In this document: piece by piece, positions 1 through 12,600 of the stretch
Numbering within the stretch: position 1 is the first letter of the stretch
Layout of the letters: each line of letters starts with the position of its first letter
Assembly (NCBI RefSeq): GCF_021347895.1
Contig: NC_067120.1
Location: forward strand, 19,329,361 to 19,393,360
Length of the DNA stretch: 64,000 nt
From: Acanthochromis polyacanthus
Lineage: Eukaryota; Chordata; Actinopteri; Pomacentridae
Direction of reading: 5' to 3'
Made by a program: the position numbers and the translations under genes
Notes under the pieces: model-generated
What the model saw: only the letters and a program-made list of their open reading frames with translations
What the model was told of the DNA's origin: nothing
The model's database searches: none

Positions 1-319
1 TAGACCACAACAAAGCGCGATCGCCGGGTAATGTGGAGGTTTTCGTTCACTTCTCATCTCTAGTATATTGTGGGACACTCGTCGAGACTATCCGAGCCAG
101 TCAGTGTGGGGGGAAAAAAGCACGGTAGGGCGGACTTTGACGCTGGGGGGGTAATTGCCCCATACTTTTCGCTAGCTGAGCTGCTAGCTGAGCTGCTAAG
201 CTGCCTGCCTGGCTAAATACTGGAGCTATGTCGAAAATTCATTTCTCCATCACTCACATGTATGAAATTACATATGGAAACAGACCCCAGGTTGAAAAAA
301 AACCGAAGTTCCCCTTTAA
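1..319 (+). repeat. Dispersed TTAA-ended repeat, copy 1 (cut by window start)
   Basis: Positions 107-319 match the reverse complement of 53801-54013 over about 210 bases with few differences. Shared landmarks are a run of GCTAGCTGAGCTG-type repeats (about 171-205) and the end reading AGTTCCCCTTTAA at 307-319. The right boundary is a TTAA at 316-319, and the other copy also ends exactly on TTAA. That suggests a TTAA-targeting DNA transposon (piggyBac-type or Kolobok-type), but I see no coding remnant. The left part (1-106) does not align clearly to the other copy, and the left end lies outside the window. Family assignment is inference; the existence of the repeat pair is directly visible. Confidence 0.75.
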
Positions 320-339
320 CTACCAGATTAGAAGCAAGC

Positions 340-897
340 CAGGGCAACCCGGTCTCACGGGGATTCGTGAAACTGTCACGTAAGTTTTAGTTTCGGTTTC
401 GTGCGCACCAACACGATTTCGTCATGTTTTTCGTGCCGCTCACCACGAAATATTTTTCGCTGTGGTAATCACATCTGAAAGTGGTTTATACCGGCGGATT
501 CATGACGATCTAAGCTGTCCATCGGCGTATACTGCTTGTGTGACCGCGTTTGCGGCCGCCGGCCGCCGGACATTCTTGAAATTCCTATGCAAATTGGTAA
601 GTGTACCACCGGCTTATGGTTAGGTTATGGTTAGGATTATGGTTAGGGTTATGTTTAGGGACGATATCATGCAAAATATAGCGTTGGATTCGCCGCGGTT
701 TTACATTAAAAATATAATATACACATTCTTGTGAAATACGTTCTGAGTGGCACGAAAAGTCCGCCGTTTAAAATACATTGGTGCGCATTTCGTGGTGAGC
801 GGCACGAAAAACATGACGAAATCGTGTTGGTGCACACGAAACCGAAACTAAAACTTACGTGACAGTTTCACGAATCCCCGTGAGATCGGGCTCGCCA
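340..897. mobile_element. Foldback (long terminal inverted repeat) non-autonomous DNA element
   Basis: The arm at about 340-450 is nearly identical to the reverse complement of about 787-897. Both arms carry CTCACGGGGATTCGTGAAAC at the outer side and CGTGCCGCTCACCACGAAAT at the inner side. The arms are over 100 bases and the spacer about 335 bases. The spacer holds a GC-rich block of CGGCCG repeats (about 553-570) and a short TTATGG/TTAGGG-like run. No open frame of note lies inside, so it would depend on a transposase from elsewhere. I could not define a target duplication: the outermost bases (CCAGGGC on the left, GCCAGGGG on the right) are only roughly matched. The superfamily is unknown. 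Confidence 0.8.
615..662 (+). repeat. Short telomere-like TTATGG/TTAGGG run
   Basis: About seven degenerate hexamer-to-heptamer units of the TTATGGT/TTAGGGT type lie in the spacer of the foldback element. The run is short and flanked by ordinary sequence on both sides, so it is an internal repeat and not a chromosome end. Confidence 0.7.
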
Positions 898-2778
898 GGG
901 GCATTTCTTTCTTTCTGTCAGTGGTAAATTAAAGTTTATAGTATGAATTCTCTCAAGTAACCAGGTAATTGCTGTGCAGATGCATGCTGTAGTGAATACA
1001 CAAAGAAGGCTCATTTTGCCAGAATATGATCTAACATGAGATAGATCTTTTTTTTCTTGTATTGATTCTACTGATGCCTGCTTTGAAACAGGACTTAGCA
1101 CTGACAGTATTACTACATATTAATTCTCACACCCCTTTCTCTCAGTTTTAGCTAAAGCCTATGTTACGGCCACTGGTAATTTTATGCTGTCTTTTTTCTG
1201 GGGTGGATTCCTTTTGAACCTCTGTATGGGGAGACTGCATGTGTGGACCCAGCTGTGGCTGGTTTGGGAGCCTCTCCGGAACCCCAGCTGCCAGTCGTCT
1301 CAGCTGATGAGTCTGGAGTAGAAGACCTGCACTCCGGCCCTTGTTCTCCCCGCCTCCCAACCCGTTTGATTGGGCCACCACCCAGTTCCCTCCACCTTCA
1401 GCAAACCGGTCGCAGCCATCACTACACCTGAAGAGGGCAAATCTGCAACCAAACTCTCAGTCAGGGTGGCTGGGATTTAGCATGACCAGTTCGTCCTGGT
1501 GCCTCTTTGTGTTAGTGTGTGTCCGTAGGTTAATTTCGAGCTATTTCAGCGAGGAGCTACCCATCTTGGTGAAGACTGTGGCTCCTATTAGCAGTCCGCT
1601 ATCTTCGGTGATGAACTACTTGATGAGTGCTTTGAGGCACCAGTTTTTTGTCGTTAGCTCTTTGCACTATTCATGCATTTGTATTAGTTCTGTTGTTTGT
1701 GATGGTGTTGCTATTGTGTTTAGGTTTGTCTGGGGAGTTTAGTTTTGTATGTGTTGAGCTAGATTGGAAACTCTGGTAGCCTTTGTTTGGCATTTTGTTC
1801 TTTGATTTAGCAACATCCACCTGTTTTCGTACTTACATCACTTATATTAAATGTCACTGAGCAATGAATTGCTTTACCTAAACCAACTACATCTGGTTAT
1901 TTTTATTACTCCCACCTGCCCTTAGTGGCTGGGGCATAACAGCCTGTAAAATGACAAAACTGGAATTTAGCAAATGAGTTCAAGCAACAGAGACAAAACA
2001 GCACTGTTATTTGTGTCTGATTAAATTAGTTTGAAAGATAAGAATACAAAGAGAAATGTATTGAATTGCATGTGAGTTGTGCATATAAAATGGCCACAAA
2101 GCATTTATTTGTACATGTTCAAAAAAGCTGTAAATACATGTGTGTTGCCAGCTCACTATCTTATCAAAAACTCCAGATGGATGCACAACAAGAAAATGAC
2201 ATGTATTCACGTGTGTTATGGCCTTTCTTCCTTCCTGCGGTGATAATCGGACTCTCTTTATCGGCAGAGGTAGCTATCGAAAGATTTCAGAGGTATGCAT
2301 CGGTTTTATATACGCCCCAAAATGATCATTTTTCCCTTGAAAAATAAAAATGCAGCTGCTCAAGACAACTTGCATTTCTCCACTTTAGCATAACAGCTGT
2401 CAACAAGAATACAGATCAGTAGCTACATTTGCAAGACATGATCCAACCAAAAGGTCATGAGACACCAAAAACAATCCGCTTATTCTTTAGATGCAAAATG
2501 TGCACCAGGAACTCCGCGTAAGAGAAATATACAGTGATTAATGATGTCTCGAAACAAGGATAGCAGAGATGGATAACCACATCTTTGAGCTTACAGCTCT
2601 GGAATGTATGTGCAGCATTTTAATGCCTCTTGTCATTATTTGCATATTCTTTATTTTTCTAAGTGAAACGTGACCTCAGGTCTGTTTTTGCTTTGACAGT
2701 AATTGTATTGAAGCGATCACAATTTTCGGTAGAATTTGAACTCCATGATTAGGGATTTTTCTTTGTATCATTAGAAAA
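898..2778. other. No gene recognised; unresolved frame at 1341-1742
   Basis: This stretch holds no feature I can name. A 133-codon open frame runs from 1341 to 1742 on the plus strand and overlaps a shorter one (1243-1431). The start is proline- and serine-rich, the end is hydrophobic, and there is no recognisable domain. The T- and G-rich text at about 1480-1810 resembles retroelement untranslated sequence in style, but I cannot match it to a family. Confidence 0.5.
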
Positions 2779-3114
2779 TGGGGCTGCACAGTGGTTAGCA
2801 CGTTCGCGTCCTGGCCTTCTTGGGATCTTTCTGCATGGAGTTTGCATGTTCTCCCTGTGCATGCATTGTTTTTTTCCGGGTGCTCCGGCTTCCTCCCACA
2901 GTCCAAAAACTTGCTGAGGTTAACTGAGTACTCTAAATTGCCTGGAGGTGTGAATGTGAGTGTGATTGTCTGTCTGTATATGTGGCCCTGTGACAGACTG
3001 GCGACCTGTCCAGGGTGTCCCCTGCTTTCGCCCGAGTCAGCTGGGATAGGCTCCAGCACCCCACGTGACCCTAGTGAGGATAAAGCGGTGTATAGAGAAT
3101 GGATGGATGGATGG
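2779..3114 (+). mobile_element. SINE-like fish repeat with (GGAT)n tail
   Basis: The element opens with GGGCTGCACAGTGGTTAGCA (about 2780-2799). It continues with the text common to this fish repeat: TTTGCATGTTCTCCCTGTGC, then CCGGCTTCCTCCCACAGTCC, then GACAGACTGGCGACCTGTCC, and ends in a GGAT tail at 3099-3114. I recognise the body from memory as a very abundant teleost interspersed repeat. The tRNA-like head is shortened: the segment that normally holds the second promoter box is missing between about 2798 and 2815, so this copy is probably dead. Both strands are open here for 115-147 codons, but those frames belong to the repeat and are not genes. Confidence 0.8.
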
Positions 3115-4084
3115 TGCACAGCGGAAATGTGGGACTAAACTTATTAATCTTTCTGAGAAGGAATCAAGAATTAGCAGAAACTGAAAACAATTCAAAAAAG
3201 ACAAAAAACAAAAAGACACCTGGGAGGAATTCTTTTCGAATCAATTTCCAACCAGTTTCTGAACCCATCCTGGCAGCAAACTGAAACCCTGCTGAAGTAT
3301 TTGCTGGTTTTCAAGATGATATCATAGCAAAACACTCTTGTAGATAACTACATAAGTCATTTGAAGCAAAGCTGCTCGGCCAAGGTGAGTGTGTGTGTGT
3401 AGGGTATGAAAGAGCTATTATCCACATGGAAGCTTTTCTCTACATTTCACATATTTTTGCACTGTTCGCCACATCGTACCATCCACAGTCCCAATTATAT
3501 AAACACTTGAGCTTTGCCACTGTGGAAGCTGCTGCATTAGGGGACAAAGTGTTATTTCTTTCTCTCCTCATCTTCCCTTTCTCCACCCTGAGGGTTTCGT
3601 CCACTGTCTGCTCCTGTCGCAACGATTTCTCCACACTTTATGTCCTGCCACAACATTCCGTTTGAACTGAAAATACAGTGCAAATTACTGAAGCAAGGCA
3701 CTCTGAGAATGTGGCTCCAAGTCGCCTTTAAAGGCTTGTACAGGCTGGGAAATTAGTTGCCACAGAGCACAGAATTAGCGGTTTCTTGCAGCGCTTTAAT
3801 GTCAGCTAGGACACAGATTTGCAAGGAATATCTTGAACAGTGGACGTAGCATGTTCATTATTTGCTGGAAGTCACTCATCTTGGCAAAATATTAATATTT
3901 GAAAACCAAAAAAATAAAAAAAAGGATGACAAAAGAGTGTGTTAAAATGTGACAGAATAATACAGCAGTAGGCTTTCGCGATAGTAGTTCTGGTCTGTTT
4001 TGTAAGATCCCATCCCACGTGTTTTTCTTTTCTGCTGTGTCTCCCCCTCATTTGTCTGTGGGTGCCTTCCAACACCCATACCAC
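3115..4084. other. No gene recognised
   Basis: Ordinary AT-rich sequence. There is a short (GT)n run near 3388-3400 and a few poly-A/T runs. No conserved motif or open frame that I can support. Confidence 0.5.
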
Positions 4085-4430
4085 CACACTGTATAGTACG
4101 CCAAGAAAAGATTTAGCCTCTCCCAATGCATTGCACGTCAATGTAGTATGCCAAAAATACCAGCTTGTCCTACTACATCCGGTCTCATTTTGCAGTATGA
4201 AAGCCAGCACGCTTTTCTGGCTGTTTTGACCCACAATCTTTTGTGCTGCGAAATACATCGTCTCAGTTGTCTCACGCAAGCAACGAACTTTAGACGGAGA
4301 AAGAGAGAGAGAGCTCAGGGAAGGAATTTCACACTGCAGATGCATAATATCATGACGAAGCTTAATGTCCCAATAGTATGCAAACCTACATACTTTGAAA
4401 GGGCAGCTGTAATGTGTACTGAAAGGAAGA
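4085..4430 (+). mobile_element. Possible hAT-type miniature element
   Basis: The text from CACACTGTATAGTACGCC (about 4084) through AGTATGCCAAAAATACC (about 4146) to ATAGTATGCAAACCTACATA (about 4372-4391) resembles a fish family of short non-autonomous DNA elements built around a repeated GTATGCCAA-like word. Ends and target duplications are not clear, so the limits are approximate. The longest open frame of the window (189 codons, minus strand, 3872-4441) crosses this element and looks like chance. Confidence 0.4.
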
Positions 4431-7400
4431 AGACAAAGCAAGTCAGTTGGAATTCAGGGTATGTGAACAGTACCTTACACGTCCCTTTTCGGTTGCTTTA
4501 TGTGTGATTTTGAAGCTACTTACCGTGTCTGTCTCTGGTGCTTGTTTTCAGCCTTTTTGATAGCTGCCTGTACCCTGATCATTTCACTAATTTCAGCCTC
4601 TTCCTCTCCTCTGCTCATGACCCAGAAATCAATCTTAGCGCAACATCACAAAGGACATCTCAATTCCTAAAATGCATATCGAGGAGAGAGGATGGAGGAG
4701 GCTGCCGGAGGAGCTATGATTGGGGATGTGCCGGCGTTAACTTCCAGCCGGAATATGCAAACCATGTCAGGAGAAGGACTGACAAATGTGTGTGACGAAT
4801 ATTATGTATGTCACTCTTTATTTATGTCGTTCTCGTCTGTGTGCCTTTGTCTGTGCGAGTCTTTTATATCTCACCGCACACGTGTGTTAAATAAAATTCA
4901 ATAGCCCACTGTGTGTTATCATGATCCCTGTTCTGCTCTTCTGACAAAGGTTATAAAATATAGTGGTGTACTAACAATGGACACACGCCACATCACTTCA
5001 AAACAGTGCCTCTGAGGCGAAGATGTCTCTTTTCGGTTAATACCTGTAGTCTTGACTCCTCCTTCTTGTAGCTTTGTCTCCTTCTTTTAGCTGTCAGTTC
5101 GTCCGTTTACCTGCCTGTTTGCCACCTGTGTTTTCTGTTTTCAGCTCCCCGTTTCTTTTGGATTCGGTTTTCCTTGGATTCGTTTTTCTTCATTTATGGA
5201 CTGACCCTGTTTATTCCTGGACCTTCTGGCTGCTTTTGTTTACAATTTTTATTCCCCACCCCCATCAGTAAGTTTTATTACGTTAGCTCCATCTGCTTGC
5301 GAGTCCCCACAGCTGCATTTGCGTCCTTCTTCCTGCACAATATAACAGCTCTGGCTGCACATAGAAAACAAGAAATGCACTCAAAGAACACAGATGACCA
5401 TTTTTGCTTTATGTTGCTAATGAACAGACAAACAAACCAACGCTGATCATTACATAACTCAGCCGAGGCTCTGCCTCCTTGGCGGAGAAACAAACACAAA
5501 GACACACGACCTGCTAAATGCCTGCTAAACAACAGCAAAACACACTTTTTTTTAGTGATACATTTCACAGCAGTTTCTCTCCATGTTAGACACTGGAGGC
5601 TGCACATTTAGCCCATCGTCTTGTTATGCATTTGAGGACATAGTGGTTTTCTGGTCCCCATCACAACTACAGGGAATTAGCACGCGCACCTTGCACTGTA
5701 GAGCGAGATCAACATACCCAGGATTTCTTTTTGTTATCTGGCTCCACTAAACTGAACAACTGCAGTCAGGTTAAGTGGTCACACAAAGCTGGTTATCAGC
5801 TCAGTCAATCAAACCATGGTTTGCATGGTTTAGGCGACCACCACGCACGCACATGAATGGACTGATGTTGGCAATCGACCAATCACAAATATGGACAGGT
5901 ATAGAGCTGCAAGTTTCTTACAAGAAGAAATCCTACAGTAAAAAAGGAGTTTAAAAATATATTTTAGGCTGAAGCTGCTGCAGCCAAAATCAGGAAGGGG
6001 AAAAAAAGCATACTCCCTTTGTGTATATGCTACGTAGATGCAGTTTCCTTATTCAAAATACAACGTTTAGTTTAAGTATCATCATGCATTATAAGATTGT
6101 ATGACGACAGTACAGATGTAGTTCCTTTCAGGTATTCACAAAAAAAAGATTTAAAAACAAAGTGATTAAAAAATGCATTATTTTCATTGTGATGTTTTGG
6201 ATCATTTCAGAAATCTTATGTCTCATTTGTTTGGCATGTTAGGCAGGTTTAGTGTTCTTCAAAACAGTAATTAAATGTAGGCTATACAGATTTGGTGCTT
6301 TAATCAGTTGCTGTTGGGTTTGGATTATACTGTCCCACAAAGGCATATAAAACAATGCATCTCAAAAGCTTTCTTATCTTCCCCTGATACTGTTGCACCC
6401 TGAGCTACATGTGATCGTCCAGGAACGGTGAAGCCATTTTCCAAGAGAACTGGCTGGTCAGTGGGCAGTATTTCATTATACACTGATCTGTTTTTTCAAA
6501 CACAACCTGCTCTGAAACAGGTTCAGCATAAGTTATCATGCCCCAGTAAGAAGCTAACCAACGCCGTTCCAGTAGAATTCCAAAATCTGTTTTATAGCAC
6601 AGACCCCGGCCGTTAAAAAATGTAAATAAAATCTGTAAGACCGAGATGCATTTGGGAAAGTCTTGGCAGAGTTCCCATTATCTTACAAACTACTGTGGTA
6701 TTGTACCAGTGGAAAACCAGACAAAGGAATTAACAAATCAACACATTTACCTGCATTTTACCATCTTCATGGAATGCTTGATAGACCTAAGTGGAAAATT
6801 ATGCTGAATTTACTATGGGTTCACCACCCGGCTCCACTTGGACTCTCATTGATATCTTATTTGAAGTTTTCACTCACATTACTGCGAAACACTTTGGATG
6901 AAAGCGACCAAAAAACGGAGAATGTTATGCATATTTTTTGACAGTGTTGAAATTAGAAAGGGTTATACTTAGTCTTTCTCTCACAGTCATACCTACACAC
7001 ACACACGCACGCACGCATGCACGCACGCACACAGAGCAATCCATGGCTGTATCCTCTCATACAGTGCAAGTCAGATTAAGAGCAAAGAGGGGGCACTTCG
7101 ATTACAGCAGTAAAATGACCCGCTTCACACAAAGTTCACCTCATTCTGGTTGCAAATTAAATGTCGGCTTTGGTTTAGAGAGCACAGCAGGTACCCTCAC
7201 AGAATACCAATATGCTGTAACCATTCGTCTGCATCAACTTTGTAACCCCGTAGGGTTGTTTAACGGAATCAATTCAACTGAGGTTTTGCTTTCAGTGAAC
7301 TTGCTTTTTCAGGTACACTGATGTATGCTGACATGTGTCACACTTAGATCTACAATAGATGATCAAGTCTGAATCCTTACAATGTGAAAATATAAGCCTG

Positions 7401-9080
7401 TCTCATTGTCTGACCTACTTAAATCTAGCCGAAATTAGAATAAAAATAAATCATAAGTAGATCAGTATTTTACTAATGCTTTATCTGAACTTGATCGGAG
7501 GTCTGAATACGGCATACAGATGTCATATGGCGGATGCTCCTATGCAAACCACAGAGAGGGAATACAGTACTTTAACCTGCCAGTGGAATTCTCAATAATC
7601 TACACAATATCACAATATATCAACATCATTACAGAGTTATTGTCCTTCAAAAGCTGATCACCTGTGTGTTTTTTTTTTAAAATTCTTATAAGATCCAGGG
7701 CATAACGTTTTGAACCACAGGAAGCCCAGCCTGTAATAACATCTTCTCACGAACCCCATCACAGACAGATCACTGCTGGTTCACCAGTGCCACTTAACTC
7801 GCTGCTCTGAGGGTCTATTCCAATTTGTCTTAAGTGTGGAAAGCTCACCTGAGCCTGGTCCACTTAAGGTAGTTACAGCTGAAGACTGCAGATTCTGGGG
7901 GCAACCACTACCTGAACCTCATCCATCTAAATCTCCTTTCTGCAGCTCCTACCACTGTTTGGAGTTATGAGTAGTAATGCAGAGATGCTGTCAAGCTATG
8001 CAAAGTGTTGCTGGTACTCATTTGCAAACACATGCCACAAACACGTAGCATAATGCACAACCACGTATGCAGAGGCAGAAACGGATAAAGCATACTACAA
8101 ACAAAGCTGTGTGTACTCTACATACATAACACATGTATGTACTTATTGTAAACAACATTGTTGATGAAAATAACCTACTTTTAGTGGCTGCTTACCAGCT
8201 ACAAACTACATACGATATATGTAGCCTAATTTAAGGCTTGTAAGTACCGACTACAGACTGCATCAACTATCAGAAAACATCTCTCCTGAGTGTCCTCCAA
8301 GGGAAAGAAACTCAGTGAAATCTCTGCCAACGAGGGTAAGCTGGTCTAGACACTGTCATAAAGTGGCTTCCCATGAGAGGCGCGGTATGATAAATTATTA
8401 CCAAGTGAAGAAGGTGAATCTGATTATTACTGCTGAAACATACTGAGGCATCAGTACCATGCAGTCGAAGCCAAAATGGCCGAAAAAGACAGACGAAGAA
8501 GTACGACTGCAAAGAAGTGGTGACTGATGAAATGAAGCGAGAAATCGTTCAGGTTCAAAGCTCTGCTCATTGGACACAGGTGTTTTTATTTCACCATGGA
8601 TAATTAGCCTTCTGCTCAGGTGGACTCAGGGCTGTGTGATGATTGAAATGAAATGATACCAAAAAAGTCCATGTACTAATAACGCTGATGAAGTTGGAAA
8701 GCACCTAGCAGGTGCGCCCAACAGGTGCAACAAAACTATTAGGAGAATGAGGGAGATGTTAAACAAGCATGTCTTTATACACCCACACAGTCCTAAAAAG
8801 AGATCTAATCAGGCACTGAGTGAAAATGCCTGTGAGGGAAGGACAATGGCGTGTAGAGGATTTAGACAACTGAATTTTCTCCAGAACCACTGATGGAATT
8901 CAGTGACACGAGGGAACGATGTGAAGAGTCAACTACAAGGAAAGTGAGAAGTATTGAAATGCCTTAATTTTTGACGAGAGGGCTATATAAGCAAATAACA
9001 GAGATAAAAATCGGTCCTAATGTTTCACCGTGCAACATTCTATAGGAGCACTGAACACACAGGAGACCAACTTAGCACAT
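4431..9080. other. No gene recognised; one microsatellite
   Basis: Mostly unique-looking AT-rich sequence. Several short overlapping plus-strand frames at 6428-7321 show no protein family. The T-rich block at about 5040-5290 reads like retroelement untranslated or terminal-repeat sequence, but I cannot pair its ends. Confidence 0.5.
6994..7033. repeat. (CA)n/(CACG)n microsatellite
   Basis: Alternating CA and GCAC units over about 40 bases, with one interruption (GCATGC). Confidence 0.9.
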
Positions 9081-9668
9081 AGACAACAAGAAAAGCACTC
9101 AGAGCGCACTATTGCACCATGGCTTTTCATTCCCCCATACCGCATAAGAAATGCAGCATTTTTGTAAAAATACAGCTTTTTTTATTATTATTTATTGATG
9201 ATCAGAAATCATGGCAACACAGAATGTGGCCTTTTAATATAGATGTACCCACAAACAAAATTACATTGCGTTGAGCACAGACATGTGTACGTTTTGTACG
9301 GATACTGAATCACGTGACCTAAATATGTAGTGAGCGGTGGGAATTGATGGAACTCGGAAACACCTCCAAAGTTTAATCAATTGTTTCTTGTATCATTTTC
9401 ATTAAGTCCACAAAAGTGGATTTGTAGTTGGATCGCAATCATGTGATCATCAGCAGGCAGCTGACGTTGTGTTCACTTGTTGTGATACGGAAATCCTAAA
9501 AAAATCCATGGATCAAGATTATAAGCCACATCACTGCCACAATCTAATCAGCTGGTGTTTGTGTCATTTCTGACCTTCACTGAAAATTTCCTCCAAATGC
9601 GTTTGTCCGTTTTTGAGTAATGTTGCTGGTCACATAACTCTGTCGCGTCCCTTAGCTGAGTAATAAAG
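9081..9668 (+). repeat. Unassigned dispersed family, copy 1 (interrupted)
   Basis: The copy starts with AACAAGAAAAGCACTCAGAG (9085-9104), the same start as the copy at 30749. After about 250 unrelated or strongly diverged bases (about 9125-9395) it resumes with GGATTTGTAGTTGGATCGCA and runs through TCCGTTTTTGAGTAATGTTG to about 9668. Near 9487 about 35 bases present in the 20.1 and 30.8 kb copies are missing. The 3' part, with its 'cc-gtttgtccgtttttgag' word followed in other copies by (CAGA)n, is reminiscent of RTE-type LINE tails or a SINE. The class is not proven. Confidence 0.7.
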
Positions 9669-12600
9669 TTTCTCAACAGTTTTTATCTGCTACTCTTATG
9701 ATGTAAACATTCTTGTGACCTCAGCCCTGGAAAGCTTTTATATCATCAAATCAATTTAAGTATGACATATCCTTGTATATTATTTTCACCAGCATAGGGG
9801 AAATCCTAACCTGCATTTTTATTACCTGTACCTTAATCAGTGGAACAATAATACATTAGTCTTTCAAATCTCTGAGGGCAAAGTCTGTCTGCATATCAAG
9901 TGACTCCACATGAGAATCCAGAGCTAAGAGACTAGAGGCAATCTGAAATGCAAAGTGCTGCACATACAATACATTCTAAATCTGTTTTGTCTGTAACCTA
10001 TTTAACATTGTCACGGTATGCACTGGCCTGCTCCAGTATAATTACATAAAAAGGATGATAAATTTATCTCAACAATTAGCAGGATTCATTGAATTAATCA
10101 ACACACTAGTGCAAAGCCAGTGTTCTTCTGCCTTGACACTTAAGAGTATTAGAATGTGCTCATTAGCATTTATGAATAAAGGAATTTACTTATTTATTTA
10201 AACCTGGACAGTGAAAGAGATTGTCGTGTACAAAAAGGCAAAAAAAACCCAAACAGAATTCCTGATGGAAAAACGGCCAACCAAGATGAGTGTACAGCAC
10301 TGACCAGAATACTAACGATGACACAGAACTGGCGAGGAAAAGACAAGGAAAGAAGCAACTGTCTGTCACATAAAAACCCTGGACTGCCTGAGCTCTGTTA
10401 AAGCACACACACATGGTGACAGTTTTTCAGCAGCTATCGGCCCGGTGGCATTTTTTTTTAAACATCTGTTGCATTTTTTTTGTTTGTTTTTTTGTGTTTG
10501 CTGAATTTACATGAGCTCTAAATGTCTGCAGCTCTCAGTTTCTCTTTTCTTTTTCTAATTTTTGTGAACATGAGGCCTTCTTTGACCATTTTCGTGGTAT
10601 CTGAACAGATATCTTAGTGATTCACAACAAAACTTTTGCAAAGGCCTATGCTTGCAGTATGTAATGATCAGGCTTCATTTGCCAGTTGCCTCGTTTTCTT
10701 TCTTTTCACACAGCAAACACCAAACTACCTGCTCAGCTGCTAACAAGCTCACACACATGTTCATTTGACAGTGAAAATGAAAACATGGTGAGTTCATCCA
10801 CTCTGCTATACCACTATCACACTTATGTGTAATTTTAAAAGCCATCCAATTAACTACGTCAGCCCCTCGTTGGACCAACAGCGACAAATAAGTGATGCCG
10901 GTTCTCACCTTCTACACCTCATTATATACCTCCAATGCACTGCAATGTGTCCTTCATGATTTAAAGAAAAAAAGAAAAGTATTGACTTTACATTTCACAC
11001 GTACTCTTCAAATACTTTCAGATGGCTCTTTCTCCTGACGTGCTGATCCAAAAATAGAGCTCTGGGTGCATCATCCATGATAATTAGAAACATTGGCAGC
11101 TTGCTTTAGCCTGTGTTTTCACTCTCAACTGACGTTGATCATAGTGGAGACTTCAGAACAGTCAGGACTGGGAAATGATCCAGGAATGACGCTCGTGGTG
11201 GAGGCACCTCTCACCCAGCTGTGCTTATGTAATAGACTAGCTCTTTTGAGCCTGAAATTAATCTAAAACAAATAAATACTATTTTCATGGTTTAATTATA
11301 TCTGTTTTTTTAGCATGTTTCCAAGCAAGCCGTGAGTGCTGCAGCTTTTGAAATGTCCGTCACTGAGCGGGATTTGTAAAGAGTGTGTGTTCCAGGGTGT
11401 CAGAGTAATGCACACAATGGGTGAGGGACGAGGTCTCGGCTAAAGTGAAATGTCGTTTCTGAATTTACCTCCAACTGTGAGCGTGTGCGTCCGTGAATGG
11501 GTGGATGGCGAATGACCAGTTTCAAGCTTAAAAAGTGAGCCGAGAAGGCAATATTTTAATAATGAGTGTTTGCAAGTCATCGGCATGACTCACTGACATG
11601 TAACGCTTTCTAAGTCTCGGCACACACGGATCATTCATACACATGGTCTCAGTTTTCTTCACACATTAGGGCAGACAATTGTCTAAAATATATAACCTGT
11701 GGAGACTGTGAAAAACACCCTGAACCGCATATTGATAGTGGATCAAGGGGCGCATTGTGTTGCCTAACAGGTGTGGAAATCTCCAGCACTCACACGCACG
11801 TCACAAATTGTGCAAAAACTGGTCTGAGAAATTGCATCTGACATTTAGTCCCACGCTTTTTGACAAAAGCAAATTGATGGTGGGCTAAGCCGAGCATCAC
11901 AGTGGAGGAAATCTGAAATTAAATTAGGAGAAAATGTGTGATAGTTGGCAAATATCTGACACGGAGCTTTCCAGTTGGCTAATTGTGACTAGGAAGGACG
12001 TTGACTTAGTTTGGTGAAATGCTTGTTGTTTGCTGTTTTTCGATGGCCACAGGGATATACAGATTTACCATAAATATAAAAGACCATCTATTAATACAAA
12101 GCTACAGCTTGACATGTTAAAGACTAGCAGCTACAAAGCCTCTCAATGTTTCTTCACTCAGGGGCATCTGGACAATCAGTTGAGATTTCTCCAATCCAAC
12201 CTCCTCCCTAATTTCAGTAGGCGTCTCGGTGCGTGTGCCAGCAATCAAAGAGAATCTATTGAGCTTCAACCCAGAAGGATTGCTTGTTCCTTTGTTCGGC
12301 TGTTAGCAATCGACTGGCACAAACAATTTTGACGAAACTAATAGTTGAGAGGAAAGGCCAAAGACTTTGCAAAATGAGACTGAAAGATGATTTACCACAG
12401 CAAGGCTGCATCTTTGAGGCAAGGCAAGAAAATATATAATTCACAGCAGAATTGTCATATTCAGAATTTCTCTTCAGGTGTATCTGACACAATGCATGCA
12501 TATCCCCTCCTCAGTAACACTCTCTGTTGGAAGCAGCTTCACTCAGCTGTGGCTTAGTGAGACAAAAACTGTATTTCACTGTGTGACACAAAAGGAAGAA

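Noticed and set aside
615..662. Telomeric repeat array
   Set aside because: Too short and degenerate, and it lies between the arms of a foldback element.
1341..1742. 133-codon plus-strand frame
   Set aside because: No recognisable domain. It overlaps another short frame in a different phase and is embedded in T/G-rich text like retroelement untranslated sequence. Kept only as unresolved.
2676..3138. Open frames of 147 codons (minus) and 115 codons (plus)
   Set aside because: Both lie on the SINE-like repeat at 2779-3114.
3872..4441. Longest open frame of the window (189 codons, minus strand)
   Set aside because: Composition is typical of chance translation of T-rich DNA, it overlaps a likely miniature element, and no domain or conserved motif is visible.
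10180..10235. Second reversed LINE tail (TTATTTATTTAAACCTGGACAG)
   Set aside because: Only about 20 bases resemble the L2-type tail; the following text does not match.
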